A DNA stretch of 64,000 nt, from the NCBI RefSeq assembly GCF_900114735.1, contig NZ_FOUA01000003.1:124001-188000 (forward strand), read 5' to 3'. This stretch comes from Halopseudomonas bauzanensis. Its GTDB lineage: Bacteria; Pseudomonadota; Gammaproteobacteria; Pseudomonadales; Pseudomonadaceae. Numbering within the stretch: the stretch's first letter is position 1; every line of letters starts with the position of its first letter. Of this stretch, positions 17,427 to 27,112 are shown piece after piece. The notes beneath the pieces are model-generated. The model was given only the letters and a program-made list of their open reading frames with translations. It was not told the origin of the DNA and made no database searches. The position numbers were made by a program, and so were the translations under genes.

Positions 17427-17527
17427 ACCCTGCCCCTCTCAGTCATCTCGCTCCATTCTGCCGAGCGATCAGATGCATGGGAAGATGAACCATCCCCCTT
17501 CTATAGCCCCCGAGCGCGGGCTGCACG

Positions 17528-17533
17528 TATAAT
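17528..17533 (+). promoter_or_regulatory. Candidate -10 element of the his operon
   Basis: A perfect TATAAT lies 41 bases before the chosen hisB start. No good -35 hexamer sits at 16-18 bases upstream, so an activator or weak -35 would be needed. Confidence 0.45.
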
Positions 17534-17568
17534 GCCCGCCCTTGAATGACATATTGTGGAGAATTGCC

Positions 17569-18162
17569 ATGACGCAGCGCAGGGCGAGTGTCGAGCGCAA
17601 CACGTCAGAGACGCAGATCAAAGTGGAAATCAACCTGGACGGTACCGGCCAGGCCCACTTTGATATCGGCGTTCCCTTCCTCGAACACATGCTGGACCAG
17701 GTCGCCCGGCATGGCCTGATCGATATGCATATCGAATGTCGTGGTGACCTTCACATCGACGACCACCATACCGTGGAAGACGTCGGCATCACTCTCGGCC
17801 AGGCTTTTGCCAAGGCCGTCGGTGACAAGAAGGGCCTGCGCCGCTACGGCCACTCCTATGTGCCAATGGACGAAGCGCTGTCGCGCGTGGCGCTGGACTT
17901 TTCCGGCCGCCCCGGTCTGCAGATGCATGTGCCCTTCACCCGCGCGGTGGTCGGTCGGTTCGATGTGGATCTGTTCCAGGAATTTTTCCAGGGCTTCGTC
18001 AACCACGCGCTGGTCACCTTGCACATCGACAACCTGCGTGGCGTCAACACCCACCACCAGATCGAGACCGTGTTCAAGGCCTTCGGTCGCGCCCTGCGCA
18101 TGGCCGTCGAAATCGATCCACGGATGGGCGACCGCATTCCCTCGACCAAGGGTTCGCTGTAG
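17569..18162 (+). CDS. hisB: Imidazoleglycerol-phosphate dehydratase HisB
   Basis: This enzyme catalyses step six of histidine synthesis. The ATG at 17569 ([19 protein letters not shown]) gives 197 residues, the normal monofunctional HisB length, and has GGAGAA six bases upstream; the ATG at 17542 would add nine residues not seen in relatives. The metal-binding motifs DDHHTVED (about residue 65) and NTHHQIE (about 165) are intact, with [11 protein letters not shown] near the start. It lacks the histidinol-phosphatase domain of enteric HisB. The hisH start codon follows its stop directly, the first step of the hisBHAF operon. Confidence 0.97.
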   Translation: MTQRRASVERNTSETQIKVEINLDGTGQAHFDIGVPFLEHMLDQVARHGLIDMHIECRGDLHIDDHHTVEDVGITLGQAFAKAVGDKKGLRRYGHSYVPMDEALSRVALDFSGRPGLQMHVPFTRAVVGRFDVDLFQEFFQGFVNHALVTLHIDNLRGVNTHHQIETVFKAFGRALRMAVEIDPRMGDRIPSTKGSL

Positions 18163-18801
18163 ATGAGCTCGGTAGCCGTCATCGATTACGGCATGGGCAA
18201 CCTGCATTCCGTCGCCAAGGCGCTGGAGCACGTCGGTGCCCGTCAGATCATCGTTACCAGCGATGCGCAGCAGATTCTCGACGCTGACCGCGTGGTGCTA
18301 CCCGGCGTCGGCGCGATTCGTGACTGTATCAATGAGCTGCGCCAGCTGGGACTGGATCAGGTGGTGCGCCAGGTGGCCAGCGAGAAGCCGCTGCTGGGTA
18401 TCTGCGTCGGCATGCAGATGCTGCTGCAGCGCAGCGAGGAGAATGGCGGCGTTGACGCACTGGGGCTATTCCCCGGCACGGTGAAGTACTTCGGCGACGA
18501 CCTGCGTGAAGGCGATGTGCGCCTGAAAGTACCGCACATGGGCTGGAACCAGGTCAAGCAGAGCGCCGACCACCCGCTGTGGCACCGCATCGAACAGGAT
18601 GCGCGCTTCTACTTCGTGCACAGTTATTACGCCAGCCCCGAGCGCACCAGCCAATTGGCCGGGCGCTGCCACTACGGCGTGGATTTTGCCGCCGCACTGG
18701 CCCAGGACAATGTATTCGCCACCCAGTTTCACCCGGAAAAGAGCCATACCAATGGCCTGCAGCTGCTGCAGAATTTTCTGGCCTGGGACGGGCGGTGGTA
18801 A
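18163..18801 (+). CDS. hisH: Imidazole glycerol phosphate synthase, glutaminase subunit HisH
   Basis: HisH is the class I amidotransferase that delivers ammonia to HisF. The 212-residue protein has the nucleophile Cys81 in [12 protein letters not shown], the oxyanion PGVGAI and the His/Glu pair in QFHPEKSH near residue 190. The start codon directly abuts the hisB stop. HisA and HisF encoded downstream complete the steps from ProFAR to imidazole glycerol phosphate and AICAR. Confidence 0.97.
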   Translation: MSSVAVIDYGMGNLHSVAKALEHVGARQIIVTSDAQQILDADRVVLPGVGAIRDCINELRQLGLDQVVRQVASEKPLLGICVGMQMLLQRSEENGGVDALGLFPGTVKYFGDDLREGDVRLKVPHMGWNQVKQSADHPLWHRIEQDARFYFVHSYYASPERTSQLAGRCHYGVDFAAALAQDNVFATQFHPEKSHTNGLQLLQNFLAWDGRW

Positions 18802-18860
18802 ACCGGAGCTGCAAGCCCTCAACAATCGGCTGCAAGCACACCCGTTAAAGGAACAAGACA

Positions 18861-19601
18861 ATGCTGATTATCCCCGCTATCGATCTCAAGGACGGCGCTT
18901 GCGTGCGCCTGCGCCAAGGGCTGATGGACGATGCCACGGTATTTTCCGATGACCCCGTGGCCATGGCGGCCAAGTGGGTCGAGGCCGGCTGCCGGCGGTT
19001 GCATCTGGTGGACCTGAATGGCGCCTTCGAGGGCAAGCCGGTCAATGGCGAGGTGGTCACCGCCATTGCCAAACGTTATCCCGACCTGCCGATCCAGATC
19101 GGCGGCGGCATCCGTTCGCTGGAAACCATCGAGCATTATGTTCGCGCCGGGGTCAGCTACGTGATCATCGGTACCAAGGCGGTGAAGCAGCCGGAGTTCG
19201 TCGGTGAAGCCTGTCGCGCCTTTCCCGGCAAGGTCATTGTCGGCCTGGACGCCAAGGACGGCTTCGTCGCCACCGACGGCTGGGCTGAAGTCAGCAATGT
19301 CCAGGTAATCGACCTGGCCAAGCGCTTTGAAGCAGATGGTGTCTCCGCGATCGTCTATACCGACATCGCCAAGGACGGCATGATGCAGGGCTGCAACGTC
19401 GAAGCTACCGCCGCGCTGGCCAATGCCACCTCGATCCCGGTCATCGCCTCGGGCGGCATTCATAACCTGGGCGATATCCAGAGCCTGCTGAACGCCAACG
19501 CCCCTGGCATCATTGGCGCCATCACCGGCCGTGCCATCTATGAAGGCACCCTGGATGTAGCTGAAGCCCAGGCGCTGTGCGACCAGGCCGTTCCACGGTA
19601 G
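18861..19601 (+). CDS. hisA: ProFAR isomerase HisA
   Basis: HisA is a beta/alpha-barrel isomerase of 246 residues. [14 protein letters not shown] at the N-terminus carries the catalytic Asp8, and [10 protein letters not shown] carries the second catalytic Asp near residue 130. The phosphate-binding ends GGIRSLE and [11 protein letters not shown] are intact. A GGAACAAGAC ribosome region precedes the ATG. It follows hisH by 59 bases. Its stop codon is embedded in a REP-like repeat. Confidence 0.97.
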   Translation: MLIIPAIDLKDGACVRLRQGLMDDATVFSDDPVAMAAKWVEAGCRRLHLVDLNGAFEGKPVNGEVVTAIAKRYPDLPIQIGGGIRSLETIEHYVRAGVSYVIIGTKAVKQPEFVGEACRAFPGKVIVGLDAKDGFVATDGWAEVSNVQVIDLAKRFEADGVSAIVYTDIAKDGMMQGCNVEATAALANATSIPVIASGGIHNLGDIQSLLNANAPGIIGAITGRAIYEGTLDVAEAQALCDQAVPR

Positions 19602-19623
19602 GAGCGGCGCCTCGCCGCGAAGA
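19598..19623. repeat. REP-like element overlapping the hisA stop codon
   Basis: GTAGGAGCGGC-GCCTC-GCCGCGAAGA has the form of Pseudomonas REP sequences (GTAGGAGCGGC...GCCGCGAA) with a short inverted repeat. The TAG in its head serves as the hisA stop. Another copy in opposite orientation lies at 43134-43160, and half-copies at 20437-20450 and 21215-21236. Confidence 0.65.
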
Positions 19624-19658
19624 TTGCACTCGCTGTTACCCTTGATCTGGAGCCGCCC

Positions 19659-20432
19659 ATGAGCCTCGCCAAACGCATCATCCCCTGCCTCGACGTGGAG
19701 AATGGCCGCGTCGTCAAAGGCGTGAAGTTCGAGAATATCCGCGACGCCGGCGACCCGGTGGAAATCGCCCGCCGCTATAACGAACAGGGTGCCGACGAAA
19801 TCACTTTCCTCGACATCACTGCCACCCATGAAGGCCGCGACACCACCCTGCACACCGTCGAACGCATGGCCAGCGAGGTATTCATTCCGCTGACCGTGGG
19901 CGGTGGTGTGCGCACCGTGCAGGATATCCGCAACCTGCTCAATGCAGGCGCCGACAAGGTGTCGATCAACTCCGCCGCAGTGTTCACGCCGGAGTTCGTC
20001 GGCGAGGCTGCCGACCGCTTCGGCTCCCAGTGCATCGTCGTCGCCATCGATGCCAAGCGGGTGTCCGCACCCGGCGAGCCGGCACGCTGGGAAATCTTCA
20101 CCCACGGCGGCCGCAAGCCCACCGGGCTGGATGCGGTCGAGTGGGCGAAGAAGATGGAGGCGCTGGGCGCCGGTGAGATTCTGCTGACCAGTATGGATCA
20201 GGACGGCGTGAAGAGCGGCTACGATCTGGGCGTGACCCGCGCCATCAGTGACGCGGTCAATGTGCCGGTAATCGCCTCCGGTGGCGTCGGCAATCTGCAG
20301 CACCTGGCCGACGGCGTCCTGCTCGGCGGCGCCGATGCGGTACTGGCCGCCAGCATCTTCCATTTCGGCGAGTTCACCGTCGGCGAAGCCAAGGCCTACA
20401 TGGCCGAACGCGGCATCGAGATGCGGCTGTAA
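19659..20432 (+). CDS. hisF: Imidazole glycerol phosphate synthase, cyclase subunit HisF
   Basis: HisF is the barrel partner of HisH. The 257-residue protein has [19 protein letters not shown] with the catalytic Asp11, the second catalytic Asp in [12 protein letters not shown] (about residue 130-180 region) and phosphate sites GGGVRT and [10 protein letters not shown]. Length and motifs are canonical. It ends the his operon and converges on the deacetylase gene, with 25 bases between them including half a REP-like sequence. Confidence 0.97.
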   Translation: MSLAKRIIPCLDVENGRVVKGVKFENIRDAGDPVEIARRYNEQGADEITFLDITATHEGRDTTLHTVERMASEVFIPLTVGGGVRTVQDIRNLLNAGADKVSINSAAVFTPEFVGEAADRFGSQCIVVAIDAKRVSAPGEPARWEIFTHGGRKPTGLDAVEWAKKMEALGAGEILLTSMDQDGVKSGYDLGVTRAISDAVNVPVIASGGVGNLQHLADGVLLGGADAVLAASIFHFGEFTVGEAKAYMAERGIEMRL

Positions 20433-20457
20433 CCCCAGCCGCTCCCACAATTCGAGA

Positions 20458-21468
20458 TCAATTCCGGTACTTGCGCGCCAGCAACGCCTCCAGACTGACC
20501 ACCTTTACTCCCTCCTCACGCTGCAGCTCAGGCAACCGCTGCTCCAGATATTCCAGCGTCTGCGGATAAGGGTGCCCGATGATCAGCGCACTACCCTGTT
20601 TGCGTGCCAGCGTCAGGGCGTGCTGGAAAGCGGCGTCGATGGCCTCAAAGGTGCGCTCATTGTCGAGAAACACGTCCCGCGACAGGTGCCGCACGCCCGC
20701 CGCCTCGGCAGCGAAGGCAGCCTGGGTTGCCGCCGAGGTGCGGCTGTCGATAAAGAACAGCCCGCGCGCAGCCAGCACCTGCATCACCCAGTCCATCGCC
20801 TGACGGTCGCTGGTCAGGCGGCTGCCCATATGGTTGTTGACCCCCTGAATGGGCACAAAGTTGTTGAGGTTGGCCTGCAGGGTTTGCTCCAGCTTGGCTC
20901 TGTCCATATCGGCATACAGACCGCCTGGCCCAATCGCCAGCGCCGCGCCGTTCTCCATGGGCTGATGGAGTATCACTGTCTTGCCGGCGACGGCAGCTTC
21001 ACTTGCCAGCAGTTGGGCCGCCTGCGTGTGGGGCAGGATAGCCAGTGCCACCGGGGCCGGCAGGGCGATGATGCGCCGGCCGCGGCTCAGGCTGTGCCCC
21101 AGATCGTCGATGATGATCCCGATGGCAGGCGTGGATTCCGGCTCGAGGACCGCCACCGGCAGCTCCGAAACCGGCTCCGGTTCCGCCGATAGCGGTGCTT
21201 GCTCAGGATCAGCATTGTGGGAGCCGGGGCTTGCTGCAGCGCTTCGCTCGGCATGCTCCAACGCAAACCAGCGCGCCCGCAACTCGTCGTAATAGGCGTC
21301 GTCCTGCTGGATGACCGCCGTAGCCGGCCCTGCCACCTCCACCGCCGGCGGTTCAGCAGAGGCGGGAACTTCCGGCTCGTCCGAGTCGCCGCAGGCGGCC
21401 AACATCAGCGTCAGCCATGCGGCCATCAATAGACGCGCGGCGGGCCACCGGCCGGGCAAGCGCCTCAT
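20458..21468 (-). CDS. Divergent polysaccharide deacetylase family lipoprotein
   Basis: The 336-residue protein belongs to the divergent polysaccharide deacetylase group (PF04748, YibQ-like). The N-terminus (LLMAAWLTLMLAAC) has a lipobox with Cys near residue 26, so it is probably a lipoprotein. A Pro/Glu/Ala-rich linker to about residue 110 is followed by the catalytic-like domain: GIIIDDLGHS, LHQPMEN, NNHMGSRLTSD, FFIDSRTS and ALIIGHPYP. The Asp-Asp and His residues suggest a metal-dependent carbohydrate esterase fold; no substrate is known to me. It shares ATGA with ctpA, and the group gpmI-envC-ctpA-deacetylase is conserved in Pseudomonas. A REP-like sequence sits in its linker-coding part. 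Confidence 0.88.
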   Translation of the reverse strand: MRRLPGRWPAARLLMAAWLTLMLAACGDSDEPEVPASAEPPAVEVAGPATAVIQQDDAYYDELRARWFALEHAERSAAASPGSHNADPEQAPLSAEPEPVSELPVAVLEPESTPAIGIIIDDLGHSLSRGRRIIALPAPVALAILPHTQAAQLLASEAAVAGKTVILHQPMENGAALAIGPGGLYADMDRAKLEQTLQANLNNFVPIQGVNNHMGSRLTSDRQAMDWVMQVLAARGLFFIDSRTSAATQAAFAAEAAGVRHLSRDVFLDNERTFEAIDAAFQHALTLARKQGSALIIGHPYPQTLEYLEQRLPELQREEGVKVVSLEALLARKYRN

Positions 21469-22739
21469 CGACGGCGGGTAATATTCAGCCCCTTGAGCAG
21501 GTTCAAGGCCTGATTCAACTGGTAGTCGGCATCACGCTCGGCCGTGGCATCCGTAGGGGGTGTACGCAGGGTCGGGGTTTCTTCGCCATTGATATTATTC
21601 AGATGGCCGAGCAGATCCGCCTCGCGGTAGCTGGCTTCTTCATCGTTGCGGGTCAGCTGCGCCCGCTCCACGCGAATATCCGGCACGATGCCCTGGGCCT
21701 GAATCGATCGGCCATTGGGCGTGAAATAGAGCGCTGTGGTCAGCTTCAGCGCACGGTCATTGTTCAGCGGCAATACCGTCTGCACCGAACCCTTGCCGAA
21801 ACTGTCGGTCCCCATGATCACCGCCCGCCCACGATCCTGCAGCGCGCCGGCGACGATCTCCGAGGCCGAGGCCGAGCCGCCGTTGATCAACACCACCATG
21901 GGGATATCCTTGCCGGGGTTGGCCGAGGAGGCATTGAAGCGCATCTCGGTATTGGGCAACCGACCCTCGGTGTAGACGATCAGCCCCCCGGTGAGGAAGG
22001 CATCAGCCACTTCCACGGCGGACTGCAGCACACCACCGGGATTGTTGCGCAGATCCATCACGATACCCTTGAGCTCGCCCTTGTCGGTCAGGGTCTTGAG
22101 ACTGCGCCGGACCTCGTCGCCCGTATTGTTCTGGAACTGAGTGATACGCAGGTAGGCATAGCCCGGCTCGAGCGTTTCGGTGCGCAAGCTCTTGACCTTG
22201 ATCACCGCGCGTTCCAGCTGCACATCGAACGGCCGGCCGGCGCCACGTACCAGGGTCAGGGTAATCTTTGAGCCCGCCGGCCCGCGCATTCTGTCGACCG
22301 CGTCCACCAGGCTCATGCCCTTGACCGGATGATCATCGATCTTGACAATCAGGTCCCCTGGCTCGATGCCAGCGCGGGAGGCCGGGGTGTCATCAATCGG
22401 GGAGATGACCTTGATGAAACCATCTTCCTGTCCCACCTCGATACCCAGCCCGCCGAACTGGCCACTGGTGGTGTCCTGCAGCCCCTGGAAGGCTTCGGGT
22501 TCGAGATAGGCCGAGTGCGGGTCCAGCCCTTCGAGCATCCCGCGGATGGCATTCTCCAATAAGGTGGCATCGTCCACCGGCTCGACATAGGAGGTACGAA
22601 TTCGCTCCAGCACCTCGGTAAAGGTGCGCAGTTCATTGAGCGGAAGCGGGGCCGCAGCTTCCCTGTCCTGAGCCTGTACGGGCATGAAGCCGAGCATGAA
22701 GCTCACGCAAGCGATGGACATTTTCTGCACAGCGGTCAT
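21465..22739 (-). CDS. ctpA: Carboxyl-terminal processing protease CtpA (S41 family)
   Basis: ATG 22739 (MTAVQKMSIACVS) with GGAGA upstream gives 424 residues and a proper signal peptide ending near PVQAQ; earlier in-frame starts add an implausible N-terminus. A PDZ domain covers about residues 85-165 (GFIKVISPIDDTPA, GIEPGDLIVKID). The S41 core follows, with catalytic Ser in INGGSASASEIVAG and Lys in FGKGSVQTVLPL. In P. aeruginosa CtpA, with LbcA, degrades peptidoglycan cross-link hydrolases. The upstream envC gene fits a cell-wall remodelling role. Confidence 0.93.
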   Translation of the reverse strand: MTAVQKMSIACVSFMLGFMPVQAQDREAAAPLPLNELRTFTEVLERIRTSYVEPVDDATLLENAIRGMLEGLDPHSAYLEPEAFQGLQDTTSGQFGGLGIEVGQEDGFIKVISPIDDTPASRAGIEPGDLIVKIDDHPVKGMSLVDAVDRMRGPAGSKITLTLVRGAGRPFDVQLERAVIKVKSLRTETLEPGYAYLRITQFQNNTGDEVRRSLKTLTDKGELKGIVMDLRNNPGGVLQSAVEVADAFLTGGLIVYTEGRLPNTEMRFNASSANPGKDIPMVVLINGGSASASEIVAGALQDRGRAVIMGTDSFGKGSVQTVLPLNNDRALKLTTALYFTPNGRSIQAQGIVPDIRVERAQLTRNDEEASYREADLLGHLNNINGEETPTLRTPPTDATAERDADYQLNQALNLLKGLNITRRR

Positions 22740-22904
22740 CGAATTCTCCAAGTCAAGACGTTGGATCCGTAAAAGATTCCAGCCAGGCCGGAATTTAACT
22801 GATGACTTCCGGCCGCACGAAGTCACTCAGCGAACCCCACCACCCCGCAAAGCGCAGCGAGACACTGCAGCATGACCGAGCCCAGGGGATTTTTCAAAGC
22901 GTTC

Positions 22905-24065
22905 TCAACTGGAAAGCATACACCAGGCAGCCGGATCCAGAGCCTGCCCGCGATGACGGATGGAGAAATACAGCGCTGCCTCGCCCAGCCCACCGCTGTT
23001 GCCGACGGTGGCAATGGCCTCGCCCGGCTGCACCCAACTGCCGACATCCCGCAGCAGACTCTGGTTGTGACCGTACAGGCTCAGGTAACCGTTGCCGTGG
23101 TCAAGAATGAGCAGCAGGCCGGAGCCGCGCAGCCAATCGGCAAAGACCACGCGCCCGCCATGCACAGCGTGCACCTGCGCGCCTTCCCGCGCGCCGATCA
23201 ACAAACCATCCCACTTGAGCCGGGAATCGGCGCCCCGCTGGCTGCCGAAGCGTGCCCGGATAGGCCCGCTCACTGGCATCGGCAACTTGCCCTTGGCCTG
23301 GGCGAAGGGCAGGCTACCGGCCGGCGCCGGGATGCTGGTGATGGCTTCATCGAGCTTCTTGATCAGGGCCGCCAGTTCGGCCCGCTCGCTTTCGCGCCGG
23401 GTAATCTGCTGTTGCCGCGACTGGCTGCGCTCACGCAGCCCGGCAAGCACCTGGCTACGCTTTTCACGCTCGGCTTCCAGTTCACCCTGGCGCGCTGCCA
23501 GGGCCTGACGGTCCTGCTGCAGCGCGGTCTGCTGGCTGGCGATTTGCGCACTGGCTTCGCGGATCTGCTCAATGGTGTCACTGTAGCGCTCGATCTCTTC
23601 GACCCGCGCGCGGCTGACATAGCCGTAATAACGCAGCATGCGGGCAACCCGCGAGGGGTCGTCCTGATTGAGCACCATCTTCAGATAATCCTGCTGCCCG
23701 GCCATGTAGGCGGCCCGGACCTGCCGGGCGATCTGGTCCTGCTGGGCCTCGAGCGCCACCTGCAACGCCTCGGCCTGCTGCTGCAGATCCTGCAACCGGC
23801 TTTCGCCTTCGCGAATCTGCTGTTCCAGCTCGCCGCTCTCGCGGCGCAATCGGCCGATCTCGCTCTCGCTGTTCTGCAGCTCCTTTTCCAGACCGGAGGC
23901 TTCCTGCCTGATCGAGCCGAGCAGCTTCTTCAGCCGGACGATTTCCTGCTCGGCCTGCTTCAACTCCGCCCGGGCCTTTTCCGCATCAGCCGGCTGCGCC
24001 GCGGCAGGCAATGCCGGCAGCAGCATCAGGCACAGCAATAATCCCGCCCATGACCGCATGCCCAT
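22905..24065 (-). CDS. envC: Murein hydrolase activator EnvC
   Basis: EnvC is a periplasmic septal activator of AmiA/AmiB-type amidases. The 386-residue protein has a signal peptide (WAGLLLCLMLLPALPAAAQ), a long coiled coil (about residues 25-245) and a C-terminal LytM/M23 domain (about 275-380: VHAVHGGRVVFADWL, LLILDHGNGYLSLYGHN, FSIRHRG). As in known EnvC, zinc ligands are degenerate: the first His position reads LKWDGLL and the last motif is FSIRHRG instead of a clean HxH, so it is probably an activator without its own peptidase activity. It lies 8 bases after gpmI and 165 bases before ctpA. Confidence 0.92.
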   Translation of the reverse strand: MGMRSWAGLLLCLMLLPALPAAAQPADAEKARAELKQAEQEIVRLKKLLGSIRQEASGLEKELQNSESEIGRLRRESGELEQQIREGESRLQDLQQQAEALQVALEAQQDQIARQVRAAYMAGQQDYLKMVLNQDDPSRVARMLRYYGYVSRARVEEIERYSDTIEQIREASAQIASQQTALQQDRQALAARQGELEAEREKRSQVLAGLRERSQSRQQQITRRESERAELAALIKKLDEAITSIPAPAGSLPFAQAKGKLPMPVSGPIRARFGSQRGADSRLKWDGLLIGAREGAQVHAVHGGRVVFADWLRGSGLLLILDHGNGYLSLYGHNQSLLRDVGSWVQPGEAIATVGNSGGLGEAALYFSIRHRGQALDPAAWCMLSS

Positions 24066-24073
24066 GGCGGCGT

Positions 24074-25612
24074 TCAGTTGTGCAGACTGACGATGGAGCG
24101 GCCGGTCATTTCCACCGGCTGTTGCAGCCCCAACAGAGTCAGTACCGTGGGCGCCACATCGGAGAGAATGCCGCCATCGCGCATGCTCACCCGGCGCGGG
24201 CCAACATACACGAAGGGAACCGGTTCGCAGGTATGCGCGGTGTGAGCCTGGCCGGTGCTGGCATCAGCCATCTGTTCGACGTTGCCGTGGTCAGCGGTGA
24301 TCAGGGCTTCGCCACCGACCTTGGCCAGTGCTGCCTCGATGCGGCCAATGCAATGATCCAGGCACTCGACCGCCTTGACCGCTGCCTCGAATACACCGGT
24401 ATGGCCGACCATGTCGCCGTTGGCGTAGTTGACGATGATGGCGTCATAACGCTGCTGTTCGATCGCTTCGACGATGCGGTCGGTCACTTCCGGTGCGCTC
24501 ATCTCCGGTTGCAGGTCATAGGTAGCGACCTTGGGCGATGGAATCAGGATGCGCTCTTCGCCCTCGAACGGCTCTTCGCGGCCGCCGGAAAAGAAGAAGG
24601 TAACGTGGGCGTACTTCTCGGTCTCGGCAATGCGCAGCTGGGTCTTGCCCTGGCTGGCCAGGTACTCACCCAGCACGTTGGTCAGTGCGGATGGCGGGAA
24701 GGCGCAGGGCGCCGGAATGTCAGCAGCATATTGGGTGAGCATGACGTAGCCCGCCATGTTCAGCGCGCGCTGGCGAGCGAAGCCATCAAAGTCCGGCTGG
24801 ACGAAGGCCCGGGTCAATTCACGGGCGCGGTCGGCGCGGAAGTTCATGAAGATCACCGCATCGCCATCCTCCACTCGCACCGGCTCGCCGATGACCGTCG
24901 CCTTGACGAACTCGTCGCTCTCGCCGCGCTCATAGGCAGCTTCCAGGCCGGCGGCGGCGGTGGCAGCGCGGAATTCACCCTGACCTTCGGTAATCAGATT
25001 GTAGGCAGCCTGGACCCGCTCCCAGCGATTGTCCCGGTCCATGGCGAAATAGCGGCCGATCAGGCTTGCGGTACGGCCCTTGCCCAGACGCTGGTAGGCC
25101 TGTTCGAGCAGGACCAGCGACGGCGCAGCGCTTTTCGGGGGCGTATCGCGCCCATCGAGAAAGGCATGCACCTGAATCTGCTCGGCACCGCGACGGGCAG
25201 CCAGCTCGACCATGGCGACCAGCTGCTCCTCATGGCTATGCACCCCGCCCGGCGACAGCAGCCCCATGACATGCACGGCGCGACCGGCCTGTACCGCTTT
25301 GTCCACCGCCTGACAGATGGTTGGATTGTCGAAGAATTCTCCGTCGGCGATAGCCTTGGTGACCCGGGTGAAATCCTGGTACACCACGCGGCCGGCGCCC
25401 AGATTCATGTGACCGACCTCGGAGTTGCCCATCTGCCCGTCCGGCAGGCCGACATCCATGCCCGAACCGGAAACCAGAGTGTGCGGAGCGTTCGCCCATA
25501 GACGATCCCAGACAGGGGTGTTGGCGGCCATGATGGCATTGGACTCAGGTGATTCACTGTGTCCAAAACCATCCAGAATCATCAATACCACGGGTTTGGG
25601 AGTTGCTGTCAT
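24074..25612 (-). CDS. gpmI: 2,3-bisphosphoglycerate-independent phosphoglycerate mutase
   Basis: The glycolytic enzyme interconverts 3- and 2-phosphoglycerate with two Mn ions. ATG 25612 ([19 protein letters not shown]) gives 512 residues, the usual length; an upstream in-frame start adds ten non-conserved residues. Catalytic Ser is in [15 protein letters not shown]. Metal motifs [18 protein letters not shown], and [11 protein letters not shown] are intact. It heads the minus-strand gpmI-envC-ctpA-deacetylase group and is divergent from the rhodanese gene. Confidence 0.96.
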   Translation of the reverse strand: MTATPKPVVLMILDGFGHSESPESNAIMAANTPVWDRLWANAPHTLVSGSGMDVGLPDGQMGNSEVGHMNLGAGRVVYQDFTRVTKAIADGEFFDNPTICQAVDKAVQAGRAVHVMGLLSPGGVHSHEEQLVAMVELAARRGAEQIQVHAFLDGRDTPPKSAAPSLVLLEQAYQRLGKGRTASLIGRYFAMDRDNRWERVQAAYNLITEGQGEFRAATAAAGLEAAYERGESDEFVKATVIGEPVRVEDGDAVIFMNFRADRARELTRAFVQPDFDGFARQRALNMAGYVMLTQYAADIPAPCAFPPSALTNVLGEYLASQGKTQLRIAETEKYAHVTFFFSGGREEPFEGEERILIPSPKVATYDLQPEMSAPEVTDRIVEAIEQQRYDAIIVNYANGDMVGHTGVFEAAVKAVECLDHCIGRIEAALAKVGGEALITADHGNVEQMADASTGQAHTAHTCEPVPFVYVGPRRVSMRDGGILSDVAPTVLTLLGLQQPVEMTGRSIVSLHN

Positions 25613-25723
25613 CCGATTAGACTCGCTGTATGAAAGAGGCATGAGAGTGCACTGCCGAGCCCCGGCAGGCGCGCTGGCGCCAGTTTACTTGGCCGACCGC
25701 GGTGTGTCATGCACACCGGGAGG

Positions 25724-25752
25724 TTCTGCCGCCCGACCGGGCTGTGTATACT
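25724..25752 (+). promoter_or_regulatory. Candidate promoter of the rhodanese-grxC-secB group
   Basis: TTCTGC (25724-25729) and TATACT (25747-25752) are separated by 17 bases, 33 bases before the rhodanese ATG. The -10 is good, the -35 weak. Confidence 0.4.
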
Positions 25753-25785
25753 GGCGGCCTTCAACGGTTCCGGAATCATACATCC

Positions 25786-26211
25786 ATGCAGTTTCTACAG
25801 CACCTTATCGAATTCATAGGCAACCATTATTGGCTGACTAGCGCCTTTCTGGTTGTACTTGCGCTGTTGATCATCACCGAAGGCCGCAAGGCGGGCAAAG
25901 CCATTACCACCCAGCAGGCCACGGCGCTGATCAACCGGGAGAATGCATTGGTCGTCGATGTGCGGTCGAAGAAAGACTTCGCTGCCGGTCATATCGTCGA
26001 TTCCATCAACATTCCACAGGATAGCTTCGCCAAACGCATGGTCGAACTGGAGAAGCACAAGGACAAACCGATCATCCTGGCATGCGCCAACGGCCAGCAT
26101 GCCGGCGCCCTTTCCAAGCAGCTCAAGGCCGCTGGCTACACCCATGTGCACCGCCTGGCACAGGGCGTGGGTGGCTGGCGTTCGGACAACCTGCCTCTGG
26201 TAAAGAGTTGA
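25786..26211 (+). CDS. Membrane-anchored rhodanese-like protein (YibN type)
   Basis: ATG 25786 (MQFLQHLIEFIGNHYW) gives 141 residues; the longer frame starts before the promoter-like sequence. One membrane span at about residues 15-32 is followed by a rhodanese domain with VVDVRSKKDFAAGHI and the active-site loop CANGQHAG holding the nucleophilic Cys. The arrangement rhodanese-grxC-secB is conserved in gammaproteobacteria next to gpmI. The sulfur acceptor is unknown. It is 4 bases before grxC. Confidence 0.92.
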   Translation: MQFLQHLIEFIGNHYWLTSAFLVVLALLIITEGRKAGKAITTQQATALINRENALVVDVRSKKDFAAGHIVDSINIPQDSFAKRMVELEKHKDKPIILACANGQHAGALSKQLKAAGYTHVHRLAQGVGGWRSDNLPLVKS

Positions 26212-26215
26212 CGAT

Positions 26216-26470
26216 ATGACTGATATCACCATCTACAGCAGTAATTACTGCCCTTTCTGCATCCGCGCCAAACAGTTGCTGGACAGCAAGGGAGTCAGTT
26301 ACAACGAGATCCGGGTGGATGGCAAACCCGCAGTGCGTGCCGAGATGGCGCGCCTGGCCGGCCGCACCTCGGTGCCGCAAATCTGGATCAACGACGCGCA
26401 TGTCGGTGGGTGTGATGAGCTGGTAGCGCTGGAACGCTCAGGCAAACTGGATACAATGCTGGCGGGCTGA
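26216..26470 (+). CDS. grxC: Glutaredoxin 3
   Basis: The 84-residue dithiol glutaredoxin has active site [10 protein letters not shown] at residues 10-19, the cis-proline TSVPQIWIN and the glutathione-binding GGCDEL. It reduces protein disulfides using glutathione. It is four bases behind the rhodanese gene and 40 bases before secB, a conserved thiol/export cluster. Confidence 0.96.
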   Translation: MTDITIYSSNYCPFCIRAKQLLDSKGVSYNEIRVDGKPAVRAEMARLAGRTSVPQIWINDAHVGGCDELVALERSGKLDTMLAG

Positions 26471-26510
26471 CTGCCTACCCAAGACCACTGGAATAAAACA
26501 AGGACCGAAC

Positions 26511-27011
26511 ATGGCTGACGAACAACAGAACAACGCAACCGCCAATGGCGCACAGAGCAACCAGCCTCAGGTGCAGTTCAATCTGCAGCGCATCTACGTC
26601 AAGGACCTCTCCTTCGAGTCGCCCAAGGCGCCGGCGGTGTTCCAGAGCCAGTGGAACCCCCAGGTCAACCTCGACCTGAATACCCGCCACACTGAGCTGC
26701 AGGATGGCATCCACGAAGTGGTATTGAGCCTGTCGGTCACCGTCATCAACGGCGAACAGGACGTTACCTTCATCGCCGAAGTACAGCAGGCCGGCATCTT
26801 TGCCATCAACGGTCTGGACGAGGCTGGCATGCGCCATACTCTCGGCGCCTTCTGCCCGAACATCCTGTTCCCCTATGCCCGCGAAGCGATCGACAACCTG
26901 GTACTGCGTGGCAGCTTCCCTCCCCTGATGCTGGCCCCGGTCAATTTCGATGCACTGTTCGCCCAATCCGAACAGCGTCGGGTCGCCGAGGCAGCCGAAG
27001 CCGAGGCCTGA
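26511..27011 (+). CDS. secB: Protein-export chaperone SecB
   Basis: SecB keeps preproteins unfolded and hands them to SecA. The 166-residue protein shows [38 protein letters not shown] and [17 protein letters not shown], all hallmarks of SecB, with a normal acidic Glu/Ala tail. The ATG has an upstream AAGGA ribosome site. The gene ends the rhodanese-grxC-secB group. Confidence 0.97.
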   Translation: MADEQQNNATANGAQSNQPQVQFNLQRIYVKDLSFESPKAPAVFQSQWNPQVNLDLNTRHTELQDGIHEVVLSLSVTVINGEQDVTFIAEVQQAGIFAINGLDEAGMRHTLGAFCPNILFPYAREAIDNLVLRGSFPPLMLAPVNFDALFAQSEQRRVAEAAEAEA

Positions 27012-27020
27012 TTGTCCACT

Positions 27021-27043
27021 CGCCGGCCCGCTCGCGGCCGGCG
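27021..27043 (+). terminator. Hairpin after secB
   Basis: CGCCGGCC (27021-27028) pairs perfectly with GGCCGGCG (27036-27043) nine bases after the secB stop. No T-run follows, so it may stabilise mRNA or act with Rho rather than terminate by itself. Confidence 0.35.
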
Positions 27044-27112
27044 ACACCCCTTGTCAGCCACCCTGCCATCATCTAAGGTATCTGCCGCTTTCTCCCATCT
27101 ATGGATGTGCGC

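Noticed and set aside
18819..20450. 543-codon open frame antisense to hisA and hisF
   Set aside because: It mirrors two well-conserved his genes in a GC-rich sequence; it has no recognisable motif or ribosome site and arises from codon bias.
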